Positions 37,533 through 47,529 are shown, numbered from the stretch's first letter. The stretch is DNA of 64,000 nt from an uncultured Bacteroidales bacterium (GCA_947169105.1 CAMVOL010000008.1:17208-81207), one strand, 5' to 3'. Numbers and translations are program-made. Notes: generated by a model from the letters alone, not told the origin.

Positions 37533-37615
37533 ATAGATTTATTGAATTTTCGAATCTTCAAATTTTTCGAATCTTCAAATTTTCAAATCTATGAATCTGT
37601 GAATCTTCAAATTTG
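37533..37615. repeat. Degenerate AT-rich tandem repeat (TTCGAATCTTCAAATTT type)
   Basis: TTTTCGAATCTTCAAATTTTTCGAATCTTCAAATTTTCAAATCTATGAATCTGTGAATCTTCAAATTTG. Confidence 0.75.
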
Positions 37616-37711
37616 AAAAATAAAAACCAGTTTAGTATCGAAATTGCCGAGACCCCGCCCCGGCGAGCTACCCGGTGATTGATTTTAAGAACGTAAACAA
37701 ATCAAAAAAAC

Positions 37712-38617
37712 ATGTCAAGAGTAACTTTTGAACAATTATTGGACGCCGGTTGCCACTTCGGGCACCTGAGAAGAAAATGGAACCCCCAGATGGCACAGTA
37801 CATCTTCATGGAGAAGAACGGCATCCACATCATCGACCTCCACAAGACGGTTGAAAAAATTGACGAAGCCTGCGCAGCAGCCAAACAAATCGCGAAATCG
37901 GGCCGCAAGATCCTGTTCGTCGCCACCAAGAAACAGGCGAAGGACACCGTGGCCGAACTCGTGAAGGCCGTTGGTATGCCGTACGTGACCGAACGTTGGC
38001 CCGGCGGTATGCTTACCAACTTCACCACCATCCGCAAGGCCGTCAAGAAAATGAGCGACATCGACCGCATGATGGCAAGCGAAGACTTCCTGAAGAGCAT
38101 CTCCAAGAGAGAGAAACTCCAGATCGAACGTGAGCGCGCCAAACTGGAAAAGACCCTCGGTTCCATTTCCGACCTTTCCCGTCTGCCCGCCGCCGTCTTT
38201 ATCGTCGATATCCTGAAGGAGCACATCGCAGTGGCCGAGGCACACCGCCTCAACATCCCCACCTTCGCCATCGTCGATACCAATTCCAACCCGAATCTCG
38301 TTGACTTCCCCATCCCCGCCAACGACGACGCCTCCAAATCTATCTCCGTCATCGTCAAAGCTATGTGCGATGCTATCGCCGAAGGTCTTGAAGAGAGAAA
38401 GATGGACAAGGACAACGCCCCCGAGGACGAAGCTGAGGAGAGCGCTGAGTACAGCAATGTCAGCGACGACGAAGAAGAGGAAGCCGGCAACGGCCGCACC
38501 AAGGAAGGTGTCCGCAAAGTGAAGGATGTCACCGGAGAAGAGGGTGAAGAGGGTCGCCGCAAACGCCCCACCATCAAGAGAGGCCCCGCCAAATCCGCTG
38601 ACACCAAGAAAAATTAA
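37712..38617 (+). CDS. rpsB: 30S ribosomal protein S2 with charged C-terminal extension
   Basis: DAGCHFGHLRRKWNPQMAQYIFMEKNGIHIIDLHKT; EAHRLNIPTFAIVDTNSNP. Confidence 0.97.
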   Translation: MSRVTFEQLLDAGCHFGHLRRKWNPQMAQYIFMEKNGIHIIDLHKTVEKIDEACAAAKQIAKSGRKILFVATKKQAKDTVAELVKAVGMPYVTERWPGGMLTNFTTIRKAVKKMSDIDRMMASEDFLKSISKREKLQIERERAKLEKTLGSISDLSRLPAAVFIVDILKEHIAVAEAHRLNIPTFAIVDTNSNPNLVDFPIPANDDASKSISVIVKAMCDAIAEGLEERKMDKDNAPEDEAEESAEYSNVSDDEEEEAGNGRTKEGVRKVKDVTGEEGEEGRRKRPTIKRGPAKSADTKKN

Positions 38618-38644
38618 TGTCTAACCCCTTGAAAATCTAAGAAA

Positions 38645-39649
38645 ATGGAAGTTAAAATAACTGCAGCTCAGGTTAATGAACTGAGAAAAGCTACCGGCAT
38701 CGGTATGATGGATTGCAAGAACGCTCTGGTGGAAGCCGGTGGCGATTTCGACAAAGCCATTGACATCCTCCGCAAGAAGGGTCAGAAAGTGGCCGCCAAA
38801 CGCGCCGACCGCACCGCCGACCAAGGCCGCGTCATCGCAAAGGTGAATGCCGACCACACCAAGGGCTACATCCTCGTGCTCAGCTGCGAAACCGACTTCG
38901 TCGGCAAGAACGCCGAATTCGTCGCCCTCAGCGAAAAGTTGATTGACACCGCAATGGCACAGAACGTTTCCACCCGCGACGAACTCCTCGCCCTCACCAT
39001 CGACGGCAGAACCGTTGCCGACCTCATCCTCGACATGACCGGCAAGACCGGTGAAAAAGTGGAACTTCCCGCTTACAATGTCATCGAGGCCGCACACGTC
39101 ACCGCTTACAACCACCTTGGCAACCGCCTCGGCTGCATCGCCGGTTTCAACCTTGCCAACTGCGAGGAAACCGCTCACGAAGTGGCTCTCCAGATCGCTT
39201 CGATGAACCCGATGGCCCTCAGCGCTGACAGCATTCCCGAAGAGACGAAAGCTCACGAGCTCTCCGTCATCATCGAGAAGACCAAGGCCGACGAAATCGC
39301 CAAGTTCGTGGAGAACGCCATCCGCAAGGCTGGTATCAACCCCGCCCACGTTGACTCCGAAGATCACATTGAGAGCAATATGACCAAGGGCTGGATCACT
39401 CCCGAGCAGGCACAGCAGGCCCGCGAAATCAAGGCCGCTGCCACCGCCGAAGCTACTGCCAACCTCGACAAACAGGCCAAGAAGATCGAAATGATTTCCC
39501 AGGGCCGTTTGCAGAAGTACTACAAGGAGAACACCCTGCTCGCCCAGGAATACTACGGCGACAGCAAGATGACCGTTGATGAACTGATGAAGAAAGCCAA
39601 CAAGGACCTCACTTGCACCGGCTACTTCCGCCTCCAACTCGGCGCCTAA
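38645..39649 (+). CDS. tsf: Elongation factor Ts
   Basis: ITAAQVNELRKATGIGMMDCKNALVEAGGDFDKAIDILRKKG. Confidence 0.97.
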   Translation: MEVKITAAQVNELRKATGIGMMDCKNALVEAGGDFDKAIDILRKKGQKVAAKRADRTADQGRVIAKVNADHTKGYILVLSCETDFVGKNAEFVALSEKLIDTAMAQNVSTRDELLALTIDGRTVADLILDMTGKTGEKVELPAYNVIEAAHVTAYNHLGNRLGCIAGFNLANCEETAHEVALQIASMNPMALSADSIPEETKAHELSVIIEKTKADEIAKFVENAIRKAGINPAHVDSEDHIESNMTKGWITPEQAQQAREIKAAATAEATANLDKQAKKIEMISQGRLQKYYKENTLLAQEYYGDSKMTVDELMKKANKDLTCTGYFRLQLGA

Positions 39650-39670
39650 TCGGTTGTCACAGTCTGATTC

Positions 39671-39702
39671 AAAAAAAGCGGCGATTTATCGCCGCTTTTT
39701 TT
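39671..39702. terminator. Bidirectional rho-independent terminator (tsf on plus; candidate ncRNA on minus)
   Basis: AAAAAAAGCGGCGA-TTTA-TCGCCGCTTTTTTT, symmetric with T tracts on both strands. Confidence 0.8.
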
Positions 39703-39968
39703 ATTCCTTATATTTTGCCCCAAAAGAAAATCCGTGAACCCTTTTTGTCTTCGGTCGAGGCTCTGGTAAGCACCTTTAGTACGAACAAGAAAAAGTCCAC
39801 GGATACCGTGAACGCTTTTCTTTTCTCGTGTACTAAGTTTGAGAATTTACCAGATTCCGACTCGACGGGAAAAGCGAAAACGCTTCTATATATGTAAGAT
39901 AGTAATGATGTTGCCTTTCTCTATCTGCGAGAATAGTTAGTGAAACAATAGTGCAAAGAACAACGACG
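39672..39968 (-). ncRNA. Candidate rod-like structured ncRNA; strand inferred from promoter and terminator
   Basis: Nested complementary segments 39754-39759/39861-39866, 39763-39769/39847-39853, 39776-39783/39829-39836 (one G-T pair), 39798-39802/39806-39810; minus-strand TATTTTTG at 39976-39969; terminator at the other end; no credible ORF. Confidence 0.6.
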
Positions 39969-40057
39969 CAAAAATACAAATAATTTGAGAACGGAGAACG
40001 GGGAATTGAAAATTTAAATTTGTTTCATCTGCGCTATTATAACATCAAAAAAACTCG

Positions 40058-40065
40058 TAAGTTTG
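40058..40065 (+). promoter_or_regulatory. -7 promoter element (TAAGTTTG) upstream of glyA
   Basis: TAnnTTTG match about 90 nt before the ATG. Confidence 0.45.
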
Positions 40066-40152
40066 CATCCGTTTTCATTTTGTATAACAATTTGATTTTA
40101 AATATAATAATAAAACGAATAAACAATTCAACAAATAAACAATTCAACAACA

Positions 40153-41433
40153 ATGGAAAGAGACAACAAAATTTTTGATTTGATCCAGCAGGAGCGCAAT
40201 CGCCAGACCAAGGGTATTGAGCTGATTGCTTCTGAAAACTTTGTCAGCGACCAGGTGATGGAAGCCATGGGCAGCGTGATGACCAACAAATATGCTGAAG
40301 GTTATCCTGGGAAACGCTATTATGGTGGTTGCCAAGTGGTTGACCAGAGCGAGACCATCGCTATCGAGCGCGCCAAGCAGCTTTATGGTGCTTGCTGGGC
40401 CAACGTGCAGCCCCACAGCGGCGCACAGGCCAACATGGCCGTCTTCATGGCCTGCCTCAACGCTGGCGACACTTTCATGGGTATGAACCTGAACCACGGC
40501 GGTCACCTCAGCCACGGTAGCGCCGTCAACTTCTCCGGCATCATGTTCAACGTGGTGGACTACAGCGTGGAAGAGGAAACCGGCACCATCAACTACGACA
40601 AGATGGAAGCCCGCGCCCTTGAGACGCACCCGAAGCTCATCATCGGCGGTGCCTCCGCATACAGCCGTGACTGGGATTGGGCCCGCATGCGCCAGATCGC
40701 CGACAAAATCGGTGCCATCCTCATGGGCGACATCAGCCATCCCAGCGGCCTGATTGCCAAGGGTTACCTGAACAACGCCGTCAAGTATTGTCACATCGTG
40801 ACCACCACTACCCACAAGACCCTCCGCGGACCTCGTGGCGGCCTCATCCTGATGGGCGAAGATTTCGACAACCCGTGGGGCAAGACCACTCCGAAGGGTG
40901 AAATCAAGAAGATGAGCGCCCTGCTTGACAGCGCCGTCTTCCCGGGCGTACAGGGCGGTCCTCTGGAACACGTCATCGCCGCGAAGGCCGTCGCCCTCGG
41001 CGAAGCCCTCACCGACAGCTACGACCAGTACATCCAGCAGGTGATGAAGAACGCCAAGGTGATGTGCGAAGCCTTCGTCAACAAGGGCTACAAGGTCATC
41101 AGCGGCGGTACCGACAACCACCTGATGCTCATCGACCTCCGCACCAAGTTCCCCGAACTCACCGGTAAGGAAGCCGAGAACGCCCTCGTGGCCGCCGACA
41201 TCACCGTCAACAAGAACATGGTTCCGTTCGACAGCCGCAGCGCCTTCAAGACCAGCGGTTTGCGTATCGGTACGCCTGCCATCACCACCCGTGGCCTCAA
41301 AGAGAACGAGATGGGTGTCATCGTCGATATGATTGACGCCGTCCTCTGCGACCCGACCAACGAAAGCCTCATCGCCAAGACCCGCGGTCAGGTGAACGAG
41401 ATGATGCAGAACCGTCCGCTCTTCGCTTGGTAA
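40153..41433 (+). CDS. glyA: Serine hydroxymethyltransferase
   Basis: [54 protein letters not shown]. Confidence 0.97.
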   Translation: MERDNKIFDLIQQERNRQTKGIELIASENFVSDQVMEAMGSVMTNKYAEGYPGKRYYGGCQVVDQSETIAIERAKQLYGACWANVQPHSGAQANMAVFMACLNAGDTFMGMNLNHGGHLSHGSAVNFSGIMFNVVDYSVEEETGTINYDKMEARALETHPKLIIGGASAYSRDWDWARMRQIADKIGAILMGDISHPSGLIAKGYLNNAVKYCHIVTTTTHKTLRGPRGGLILMGEDFDNPWGKTTPKGEIKKMSALLDSAVFPGVQGGPLEHVIAAKAVALGEALTDSYDQYIQQVMKNAKVMCEAFVNKGYKVISGGTDNHLMLIDLRTKFPELTGKEAENALVAADITVNKNMVPFDSRSAFKTSGLRIGTPAITTRGLKENEMGVIVDMIDAVLCDPTNESLIAKTRGQVNEMMQNRPLFAW

Positions 41434-41441
41434 ACCGGGAA

Positions 41442-41470
41442 GTGAAAATTGAAAACTGAAAATTGAAAGG
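41442..41470. repeat. Short tandem repeat (GAAAATTGAAAACT type) after glyA stop
   Basis: GTGAAAATTGAAAACTGAAAATTGAAAGG starting about 8 nt after the stop. Confidence 0.7.
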
Positions 41471-41553
41471 TTATGACGGGGAGATTCTGCAAGTGTGGTT
41501 TCTCCCCTAAATAATTGATTACTTTTGCAAATTCATTTTAAAACCCAGTAATT

Positions 41554-41997
41554 ATGTCAAAATTTTTACAAGAATTCAGAGATTTTGCCGTGAAAGGCAA
41601 CATGATTGACATGGCTGTCGGTATCATCATCGGCGGCGCTTTCGGAAAAATCGTCACCTCCCTCGTGAGCGACATCATCATGCCCCCCATCGGGCTGCTG
41701 GTCGGCGGTGTCAACTTCACCGACTGGAATGTCGTGCTGAAAGAGGCCGTGATGGAAAACGGCGAGGTCATCACCCCCGCCCTTACCCTCAACTACGGCA
41801 ACTTCATCCAAGTGCTGTTCGACTTCCTTATCATCGCCCTCTCCATCTTCTTCGTAATCAGAGGCATCAACAAGATGAAAGAGATGACTTCCAAGAAGAA
41901 AGCCGAAGAGGAAGCCGCCGCTCCCGCCCCGGAACCGGAACCGACCAAGGAAGAAATCCTCCTCACCGAAATCAGAGATCTCCTCAAAAACAAATAA
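41554..41997 (+). CDS. mscL: Large-conductance mechanosensitive channel
   Basis: [40 protein letters not shown]. Confidence 0.96.
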   Translation: MSKFLQEFRDFAVKGNMIDMAVGIIIGGAFGKIVTSLVSDIIMPPIGLLVGGVNFTDWNVVLKEAVMENGEVITPALTLNYGNFIQVLFDFLIIALSIFFVIRGINKMKEMTSKKKAEEEAAAPAPEPEPTKEEILLTEIRDLLKNK

Positions 41998-42052
41998 TCT
42001 TTTTTTGGCAACTGCAATATAGATAAGTAGTTACCTATCGGCTGCAATCTGT

Positions 42053-42889
42053 ATGGCAAAGTCTAAAGCAAAAGAGAATAAGGGCAAAAAGCCCAAGAAG
42101 TCGAAAAAGCAACGTAGTTTTTTCGGGAAACTGTTCGTTTTCATCGGAAAAGCGTTGCTTTTTCTTTTTATTGCCAGCATTGCACTGACGGTGCTGTACC
42201 GCTGGGTGAACCCACCCGTCACCCCGCTGATGGTTATTCGCAAAGTGACCATCGGAGCTCCCATCGAAAAGGAGTGGAAAGACCTCGACGAGATTTCGCC
42301 CAATATGGTGAAGTGCGCCATCGCCTCCGAAGACAACAACTTCCTCGGACACAATGGTTTCGACTGGATTGCCATTGACCGTGCCATTGAAGAGCGCGAG
42401 TCCGGCCGACGCAGGCGCGGGGCGAGCACCATCTCCCAACAGACCGCCAAAAACGTCTTCCTGTGGCCCAAGTCCTCGTGGGTGCGTAAGGGCTGTGAAG
42501 TCTATTTCACCTTCCTCATCGAACATATCTGGAACAAGGAACGCATTATGGAGGTATATCTCAACGTGATTGAGATGGGCGAAGGGGTTTACGGTGCCGA
42601 AGCCGCCGCCCAGCACTATTTCCACACCTCCGCCAAAAAACTGACGCTACAGCAGTCGGCCCTCATCACTGCCTGCTACCCGAATCCGCTGAAACGGAAT
42701 CCCGCCAAGCCCACCGCCTACCTTAACAAACGGGCAGGACAGATCAGCTCTCTCACCCACAAACTCGGCAAAATCAAGTTCGACGACGAAACCATCGCCA
42801 AGGCACACCAACGCTACGAAAAACGCAATGCCGAAAGGAAAGCCAAAAAAGAACGAAAAAGGCATACCTTAAAAACCCCGAAGGAGTGA
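42053..42889 (+). CDS. mtgA: Monofunctional biosynthetic peptidoglycan transglycosylase
   Basis: GT51 motifs [56 protein letters not shown]. Confidence 0.93.
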   Translation: MAKSKAKENKGKKPKKSKKQRSFFGKLFVFIGKALLFLFIASIALTVLYRWVNPPVTPLMVIRKVTIGAPIEKEWKDLDEISPNMVKCAIASEDNNFLGHNGFDWIAIDRAIEERESGRRRRGASTISQQTAKNVFLWPKSSWVRKGCEVYFTFLIEHIWNKERIMEVYLNVIEMGEGVYGAEAAAQHYFHTSAKKLTLQQSALITACYPNPLKRNPAKPTAYLNKRAGQISSLTHKLGKIKFDDETIAKAHQRYEKRNAERKAKKERKRHTLKTPKE

Positions 42890-42945
42890 CAGACCATAGG
42901 CGGGTGTGAAATGCCCGCAAAGGTGTGAAACGCCCGCGAAAATAA

Positions 42946-44091
42946 TTATCGCCGCACGAACGTTACGACCGATGTGGCGTTTCCAGTGGTGATTTTTACA
43001 AAGTAATATCCAGATTTTAAATCAGTTATTACCATTCCGACGATTCGTTCGTTCCGGCCGTTGTGGCGTCTGATCAGGCGGCCGGTCACATCGAAGAGTT
43101 CTACCATAGAAATTATGTTGTCACTCTCGATGGTTACCACGTCCGAAGCCGGATTGGGATACAGGCGGCAAGTCGGAATAGTGACGGCATTGTCCCTGAT
43201 AGCGTCAGTCGTATCAGTAATGTCCGTGGTATCCGTGATGTCAGTGGTGTCGGAATTCCATTCAAAACAAGTGGGATACCACGCTTCCCCGACGCGGCTG
43301 CCGAAAAGATAGTCCACCAGTTCGGGACAGTCGATAAAAGGATTGCGGTTGTGCTGTATTTGATTATAAATCACTTGATTGCGGTTGATTTCTTTTTCGC
43401 TAACGGGGTCGTCAGTGTGCCATTGCACCATCATCTGCTGTGCCCAGTCCAGTAGTTGCGACCCGTTGAACATGGATTCGGGTGCTTGCCCGAGATTTTT
43501 GTCCTTGTAACAGACGGTCATATAGAAGAAGGAGCGGGCGAGGTCGCCCTTGTAGGCATCAATGGGCTCGAAGGCGGTGCCGGAGCAGCCGGGGAATCCG
43601 CACGGCCCTAACTTGGAACCGTTGGTGCTGGTCCACGTGGGCGACGGAACCGTGCCATACTGGAGGTTCCCTCGCTTGTTGTTCACCCATCCGTCGGTGG
43701 GATAGACGTGAAAAAGGTCGGACTTCAGGGTGTCCCTGTCGCCGAACCAGCTCTGCGGGATGGTGTGTTCGCGGTTGTAGCAGTTCCCTTCCGCCGAATA
43801 GTTGCCGCACTGGTCCGTGCCGAAGTCATAGTAGTAGGCCGCCGTTCCACCTGGCACGTCCGAATAGATGTCCCATACTTTTCCCGATGGCATGACGTCC
43901 GTGCTTCGATAAGCGTTCCATAAACCGCTGTAGGATACGACGGTATGGTTCTTTATAATTTGGGAAAGCGCCGTCCGGAGCTCTTCGCCGCTTTTCCCAA
44001 CTGCCGCATCATAATAACCGGTAGGAATCTGGGCAGAAACCCACACTACGGCAATGATAAGTCCAAAAGTGCATAAAAGACGATGTTTCAT
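42946..44091 (-). CDS. Secreted endonuclease I family nuclease with T9SS sorting domain
   Basis: NREHTIPQSWFGD...DLFHVYPTDGWVNNKRGNLQYGTV; linker DTTDITDTTDITDTTD; C-terminal LYPNPASDVVTIESDN...KSGYYFVKITTGNATSVVTFVRR. Confidence 0.88.
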   Translation of the reverse strand: MKHRLLCTFGLIIAVVWVSAQIPTGYYDAAVGKSGEELRTALSQIIKNHTVVSYSGLWNAYRSTDVMPSGKVWDIYSDVPGGTAAYYYDFGTDQCGNYSAEGNCYNREHTIPQSWFGDRDTLKSDLFHVYPTDGWVNNKRGNLQYGTVPSPTWTSTNGSKLGPCGFPGCSGTAFEPIDAYKGDLARSFFYMTVCYKDKNLGQAPESMFNGSQLLDWAQQMMVQWHTDDPVSEKEINRNQVIYNQIQHNRNPFIDCPELVDYLFGSRVGEAWYPTCFEWNSDTTDITDTTDITDTTDAIRDNAVTIPTCRLYPNPASDVVTIESDNIISMVELFDVTGRLIRRHNGRNERIVGMVITDLKSGYYFVKITTGNATSVVTFVRR

Positions 44092-44104
44092 TGAGTTATA
44101 CCCT

Positions 44105-44140
44105 AGTTTTCAGTTTTCAATTTTCAATTTTCAGTTTATT
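44105..44140. repeat. Short tandem repeat (GAAAATT type) overlapping the 3' end of folP
   Basis: GTTTTCAGTTTTCAATTTTCAATTTTCAGTTT; contains the folP stop codon (44117-44119). Confidence 0.75.
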
Positions 44141-44926
44141 TACGATTTTCACCGCTTCCACCGCCTCTTTTACATCATGGACACGGAGGATGTCCGCACC
44201 TTTCAGCAGGGCGACGGTGTTCAGGACGGTAGTGCCGTTGAGTGCACCGTCGGGATTGGTTTCCAAGAATTTGTAAATCATTGATTTTCTTGAAATACCG
44301 ACAAGAATCGGAAGCCCATACTTTTTGAAACGTTCCAATCCGTTCATCAGCTGGTAGTTTTGGTCCAACGTTTTGCCAAAGCCGAAACCGGGGTCAAGGA
44401 TGATGTCGTTGGCTCCGGCGGCACGGAAACCCGAGAGCTGGGTATCAAAGAACTGGAAGACCGCATCCCAGAGGTCGCCGGAAACGGTCTGCTGCTGCAT
44501 TTGGGCGGGTTTGGCGGTGGTGTGCATCATCACGTAGGGGACGCGGGCGTTGGCCACCACTGCGGGCATCACGGCATCAAATGTGCCGCCGGAGATGTCG
44601 TTGATGACGGCAGCCCCCTCCTCAATGGAACGGCGTGCTACCTCCGCCCGCCACGTGTCAATGGAAATCACCACATCCGGAAATTCACGCAGTACCTGCT
44701 GGATGGCGGGCTGGAGGCGGGCCCATTCCTCCTCGGCGGAGACATCGGCGGCACCGGGGCGTGTGGAAACCGCACCGATGTCGATGATGGCGGCCCCCTC
44801 CGACAGGATCTGTTCCGCCCGTTTCAACACCGCCGCGTCCGTCCGGTAGAGGCCGCCATCAAAAAAGGAATCCTCCGTAACATTGAGGATTCCCATAACG
44901 ATTGGATAACCGATAATATTTACCAT
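44117..44926 (-). CDS. folP: Dihydropteroate synthase
   Basis: VMGILNVTEDSFFDGG; IIDIGAVSTRPGA; DIILDPGFGFGKTLDQNYQLM; ATG at 44926 overlaps the upstream stop by 1 nt. Confidence 0.94.
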   Translation of the reverse strand: MVNIIGYPIVMGILNVTEDSFFDGGLYRTDAAVLKRAEQILSEGAAIIDIGAVSTRPGAADVSAEEEWARLQPAIQQVLREFPDVVISIDTWRAEVARRSIEEGAAVINDISGGTFDAVMPAVVANARVPYVMMHTTAKPAQMQQQTVSGDLWDAVFQFFDTQLSGFRAAGANDIILDPGFGFGKTLDQNYQLMNGLERFKKYGLPILVGISRKSMIYKFLETNPDGALNGTTVLNTVALLKGADILRVHDVKEAVEAVKIVNKLKIEN

Positions 44927-46671
44927 TATTCGGATTTGTTCTGGATGTTTTTGCCGCAATCATCCACAATCATCTTGTACCAGAATTCGGGGTACTCGGG
45001 GTGTTCCGGACTTTCGCACTGCGGTTTTTCCGCATTGGTCTTGAGGAACTTGCCATCTTTTTCCTTCTTGACATTACCGTCATTGTATTTCACAAGGAGA
45101 TACTCGAAGAGGCGGTCCCATTCGGAGCAGACTTTCTTGGCACAGGTGGCGGAGTAGTCGGTGAGCATCTGTCGGGCCTGTGCAGGATCCTTCTTGCAAA
45201 GGTCGCTGATTTTTGCTTCCATCTTTTTGATTTCGGAGACGAACCCCGATTCAAGCTCGTTCTGTTTTGCATTTACATGCTTGATCATGTCGTTGTAGCG
45301 GGTATAGACCAACTGGCTGACTTTGGTGAATTTCCAATAGGCCGCGGTTGGGGAGTAGTCCACCATGGAGCCGTTGCCTTCCTGAAGTTCGTAAGGAACT
45401 TTGTTAATGCCGCAGAACATCGGCATATAGCAGTTGGAACCGGCATCATCGACACCGAACCAGAGAATGCCGCCGAAGATGTCGGGCAGGTTGGGGCGGC
45501 ACTGGGCTACGAAGGAGAATCCGGTCTGCTGGGTGGCTGTGGCACGTTCGTGGATGTAGTCTTTACCGTCGTACTTCCATGTCATCGGGCGCCAGCGGTA
45601 GGGGCAGGCGTACGGGCCCGCACCGAGGTCTTTGGTCATATCCATCGTAGAACCTTCGTAATGGTCACGCATCAGCTGCATCACATCCTGTACGCTGACT
45701 TTCTTGTCGGGCTTGATCCAGAGCGGGAAGTTGTTGCTGAGGTTGTCGCCTCGGGCGTAGTCCTCGTATTTGGCCATCAGGCCGGGATTGCAGCGGTAGA
45801 AAGCCATCCACACGCGGGCATCGCAGAAGCGGGCGCCCTCGAAGTTGATGGGATTGTACGCATCGCGGAAACTGAAGTCAGCATCAGAGGCATCTTTCGC
45901 ATAATAGCCTTTCAAACGGGCGAAGGTGATGACATCGTGTGCATAAACGGTTTCGATGTCGGGCAGGAAAATCTTGTCAATTTCTTTGTTAGTGATGGAC
46001 GTCTTGCCGTCGCGCAAGGGAAAAGTGCTGATACGGGCTTGGTTGGCGTGGCCGCAGATGTAGCCGTCGGGAATGCGGCGGGCGACCCACACCGCGCCGT
46101 TGGTCCAACCCTTCACGGTTTTGCCTTTGGCATCCTTCATCTCCGCACCCTTGCCGATGATTTCGAAAATCCACGCTTCGTTGGGGTCAACGATGGAGAA
46201 GGATTCGCCCTCGCTGCGGTAGCCGTAAGCATCGAGAAGCTCGCTGATGACCTTGATGGCCTCACGGGCGTTCTTGGCGCGCTGGAGGGTGATGTAGATG
46301 AGGGAACCGTAGTCGATGAGACCGGGCGTGTGCCACAGTTCCTCACGTCCGCCGTAAGTAGTTTCACCGATGGCCAACTGATGCTCGTTCATATTACCCA
46401 CAACGGAGTATGTATGAGGAATTTCTGGAATCTGGCCGAGCCGTTCTCCGGTATCCCACTCGATGATGTCGCGGAATGAGCCAGCAGGATGGTTGGCGGC
46501 GGGATAGAAGTAAAGTTCACCATACAACGTGTGCGAGTCGGCGGCATAGGAAACCATGCAGGAGCCGTCGGCGCTCGCCCCCTTCGTGATGATGAAATTG
46601 GTGCATGCCGTCACACGAAGAGACAGCAACGTACTTATTGCCAGTACGATAATAAGAAATGATTTTTTCAT
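44926..46671 (-). CDS. C69 family dipeptidase
   Basis: Signal peptide then N-terminal catalytic Cys (ACTNFIITKGASADGSCMVSYAADSH); NEAWIFEIIGKG. Confidence 0.9.
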   Translation of the reverse strand: MKKSFLIIVLAISTLLSLRVTACTNFIITKGASADGSCMVSYAADSHTLYGELYFYPAANHPAGSFRDIIEWDTGERLGQIPEIPHTYSVVGNMNEHQLAIGETTYGGREELWHTPGLIDYGSLIYITLQRAKNAREAIKVISELLDAYGYRSEGESFSIVDPNEAWIFEIIGKGAEMKDAKGKTVKGWTNGAVWVARRIPDGYICGHANQARISTFPLRDGKTSITNKEIDKIFLPDIETVYAHDVITFARLKGYYAKDASDADFSFRDAYNPINFEGARFCDARVWMAFYRCNPGLMAKYEDYARGDNLSNNFPLWIKPDKKVSVQDVMQLMRDHYEGSTMDMTKDLGAGPYACPYRWRPMTWKYDGKDYIHERATATQQTGFSFVAQCRPNLPDIFGGILWFGVDDAGSNCYMPMFCGINKVPYELQEGNGSMVDYSPTAAYWKFTKVSQLVYTRYNDMIKHVNAKQNELESGFVSEIKKMEAKISDLCKKDPAQARQMLTDYSATCAKKVCSEWDRLFEYLLVKYNDGNVKKEKDGKFLKTNAEKPQCESPEHPEYPEFWYKMIVDDCGKNIQNKSE

Positions 46672-46677
46672 AAAGAC

Positions 46678-47529
46678 CTATTTTCTGATGATACCTGAAT
46701 GATTGACGTTGGGGATGACCAGCAGCGGCATCGGTGCGTAGTTCATCAGCTGGCGGGTGTTGCTGCCGAGCCAGAAGGAGGTGATGTCGTCCTCTTCCTC
46801 ACGCATGATGACCATCAGGTTCACATCCTCCTGTCTGCCCCATTCGATGACGGACTTGGAGACTTGCCCGTGGATGTCAATGGTGGAGGCGGAGTAGCGG
46901 ACACCGGCTTCACCGCACATGCCGACGGCATGGTTGAGCTGGATGTTGATGACGTGCTTCGTCTCTGCGGTGCAAGGGGCGCAGATGCCGAGCAACAACA
47001 ACTTGGCTGAAAATGCTTTGGCGAAAGCGAGGGAGGTCTTCATCTTCTGCAAGGTCTCAAAGCTGGTGTCAATCGGGACGAGGATGTGGGTGAGGTCGCG
47101 GTTGATTTTGATGTGGTTGCCGATGATGAGGACGGGGACGGTGGTGAGACCGACGATTTTCATGGTGTTGCTGCCGATGAACATCTCCTCGAAACCGGAC
47201 ACGCCGTGGGAACCGACCACAAGGATGGAATCTTCAAGATTGGCGGCGTACTGGGTGATTTCTGCATAGGCCTTGCCTTCGAGAATCACGGTCTGTATCT
47301 CGTTCTTGGGTGCTTCGGCGCGGCTCACTTTAAGTAATTCTCCCAAACGTTCTTGGGCGGTTTTCACCAGTGATTTCTCATCAACAATGCCCAATTTGTT
47401 GGAAGCACCGGGCGTTTTTACCCAGACAATATGGATTTTGGCATCGGTTTTCAATGCGAGGGCGACCGCATGGCGCAGTGCGTTTTCCGAATTTTGGGAA
47501 AAGTCAATTCCCACGACAATATTTTTCAT
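46678..47529 (-). CDS. Universal stress protein, tandem UspA domains
   Basis: VVGIDFSQNSENALRHAVALA; SILVVGSHGVSGFEEMFIGSNTMKIVG; second domain ILVPIDTSFETLQKMK. Confidence 0.9.
   Translation of the reverse strand: MKNIVVGIDFSQNSENALRHAVALALKTDAKIHIVWVKTPGASNKLGIVDEKSLVKTAQERLGELLKVSRAEAPKNEIQTVILEGKAYAEITQYAANLEDSILVVGSHGVSGFEEMFIGSNTMKIVGLTTVPVLIIGNHIKINRDLTHILVPIDTSFETLQKMKTSLAFAKAFSAKLLLLGICAPCTAETKHVINIQLNHAVGMCGEAGVRYSASTIDIHGQVSKSVIEWGRQEDVNLMVIMREEEDDITSFWLGSNTRQLMNYAPMPLLVIPNVNHSGIIRK

Noticed and set aside
39754-39866. THF or glycine riboswitch controlling glyA
   Set aside because: The structure lies about 290 nt upstream with a separate promoter element (40058) between it and glyA, and the minus-strand promoter/terminator pair fits better; no riboswitch consensus recognised.
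39613-39897. 94-aa ORF spanning the tsf end and the tsf-glyA gap
   Set aside because: Overlaps tsf, the terminator and the RNA helices; no recognisable protein features.
45001-46479. 492-aa plus-strand ORF antisense to the C69 dipeptidase
   Set aside because: Antisense artefact; composition typical of a reverse-frame translation.
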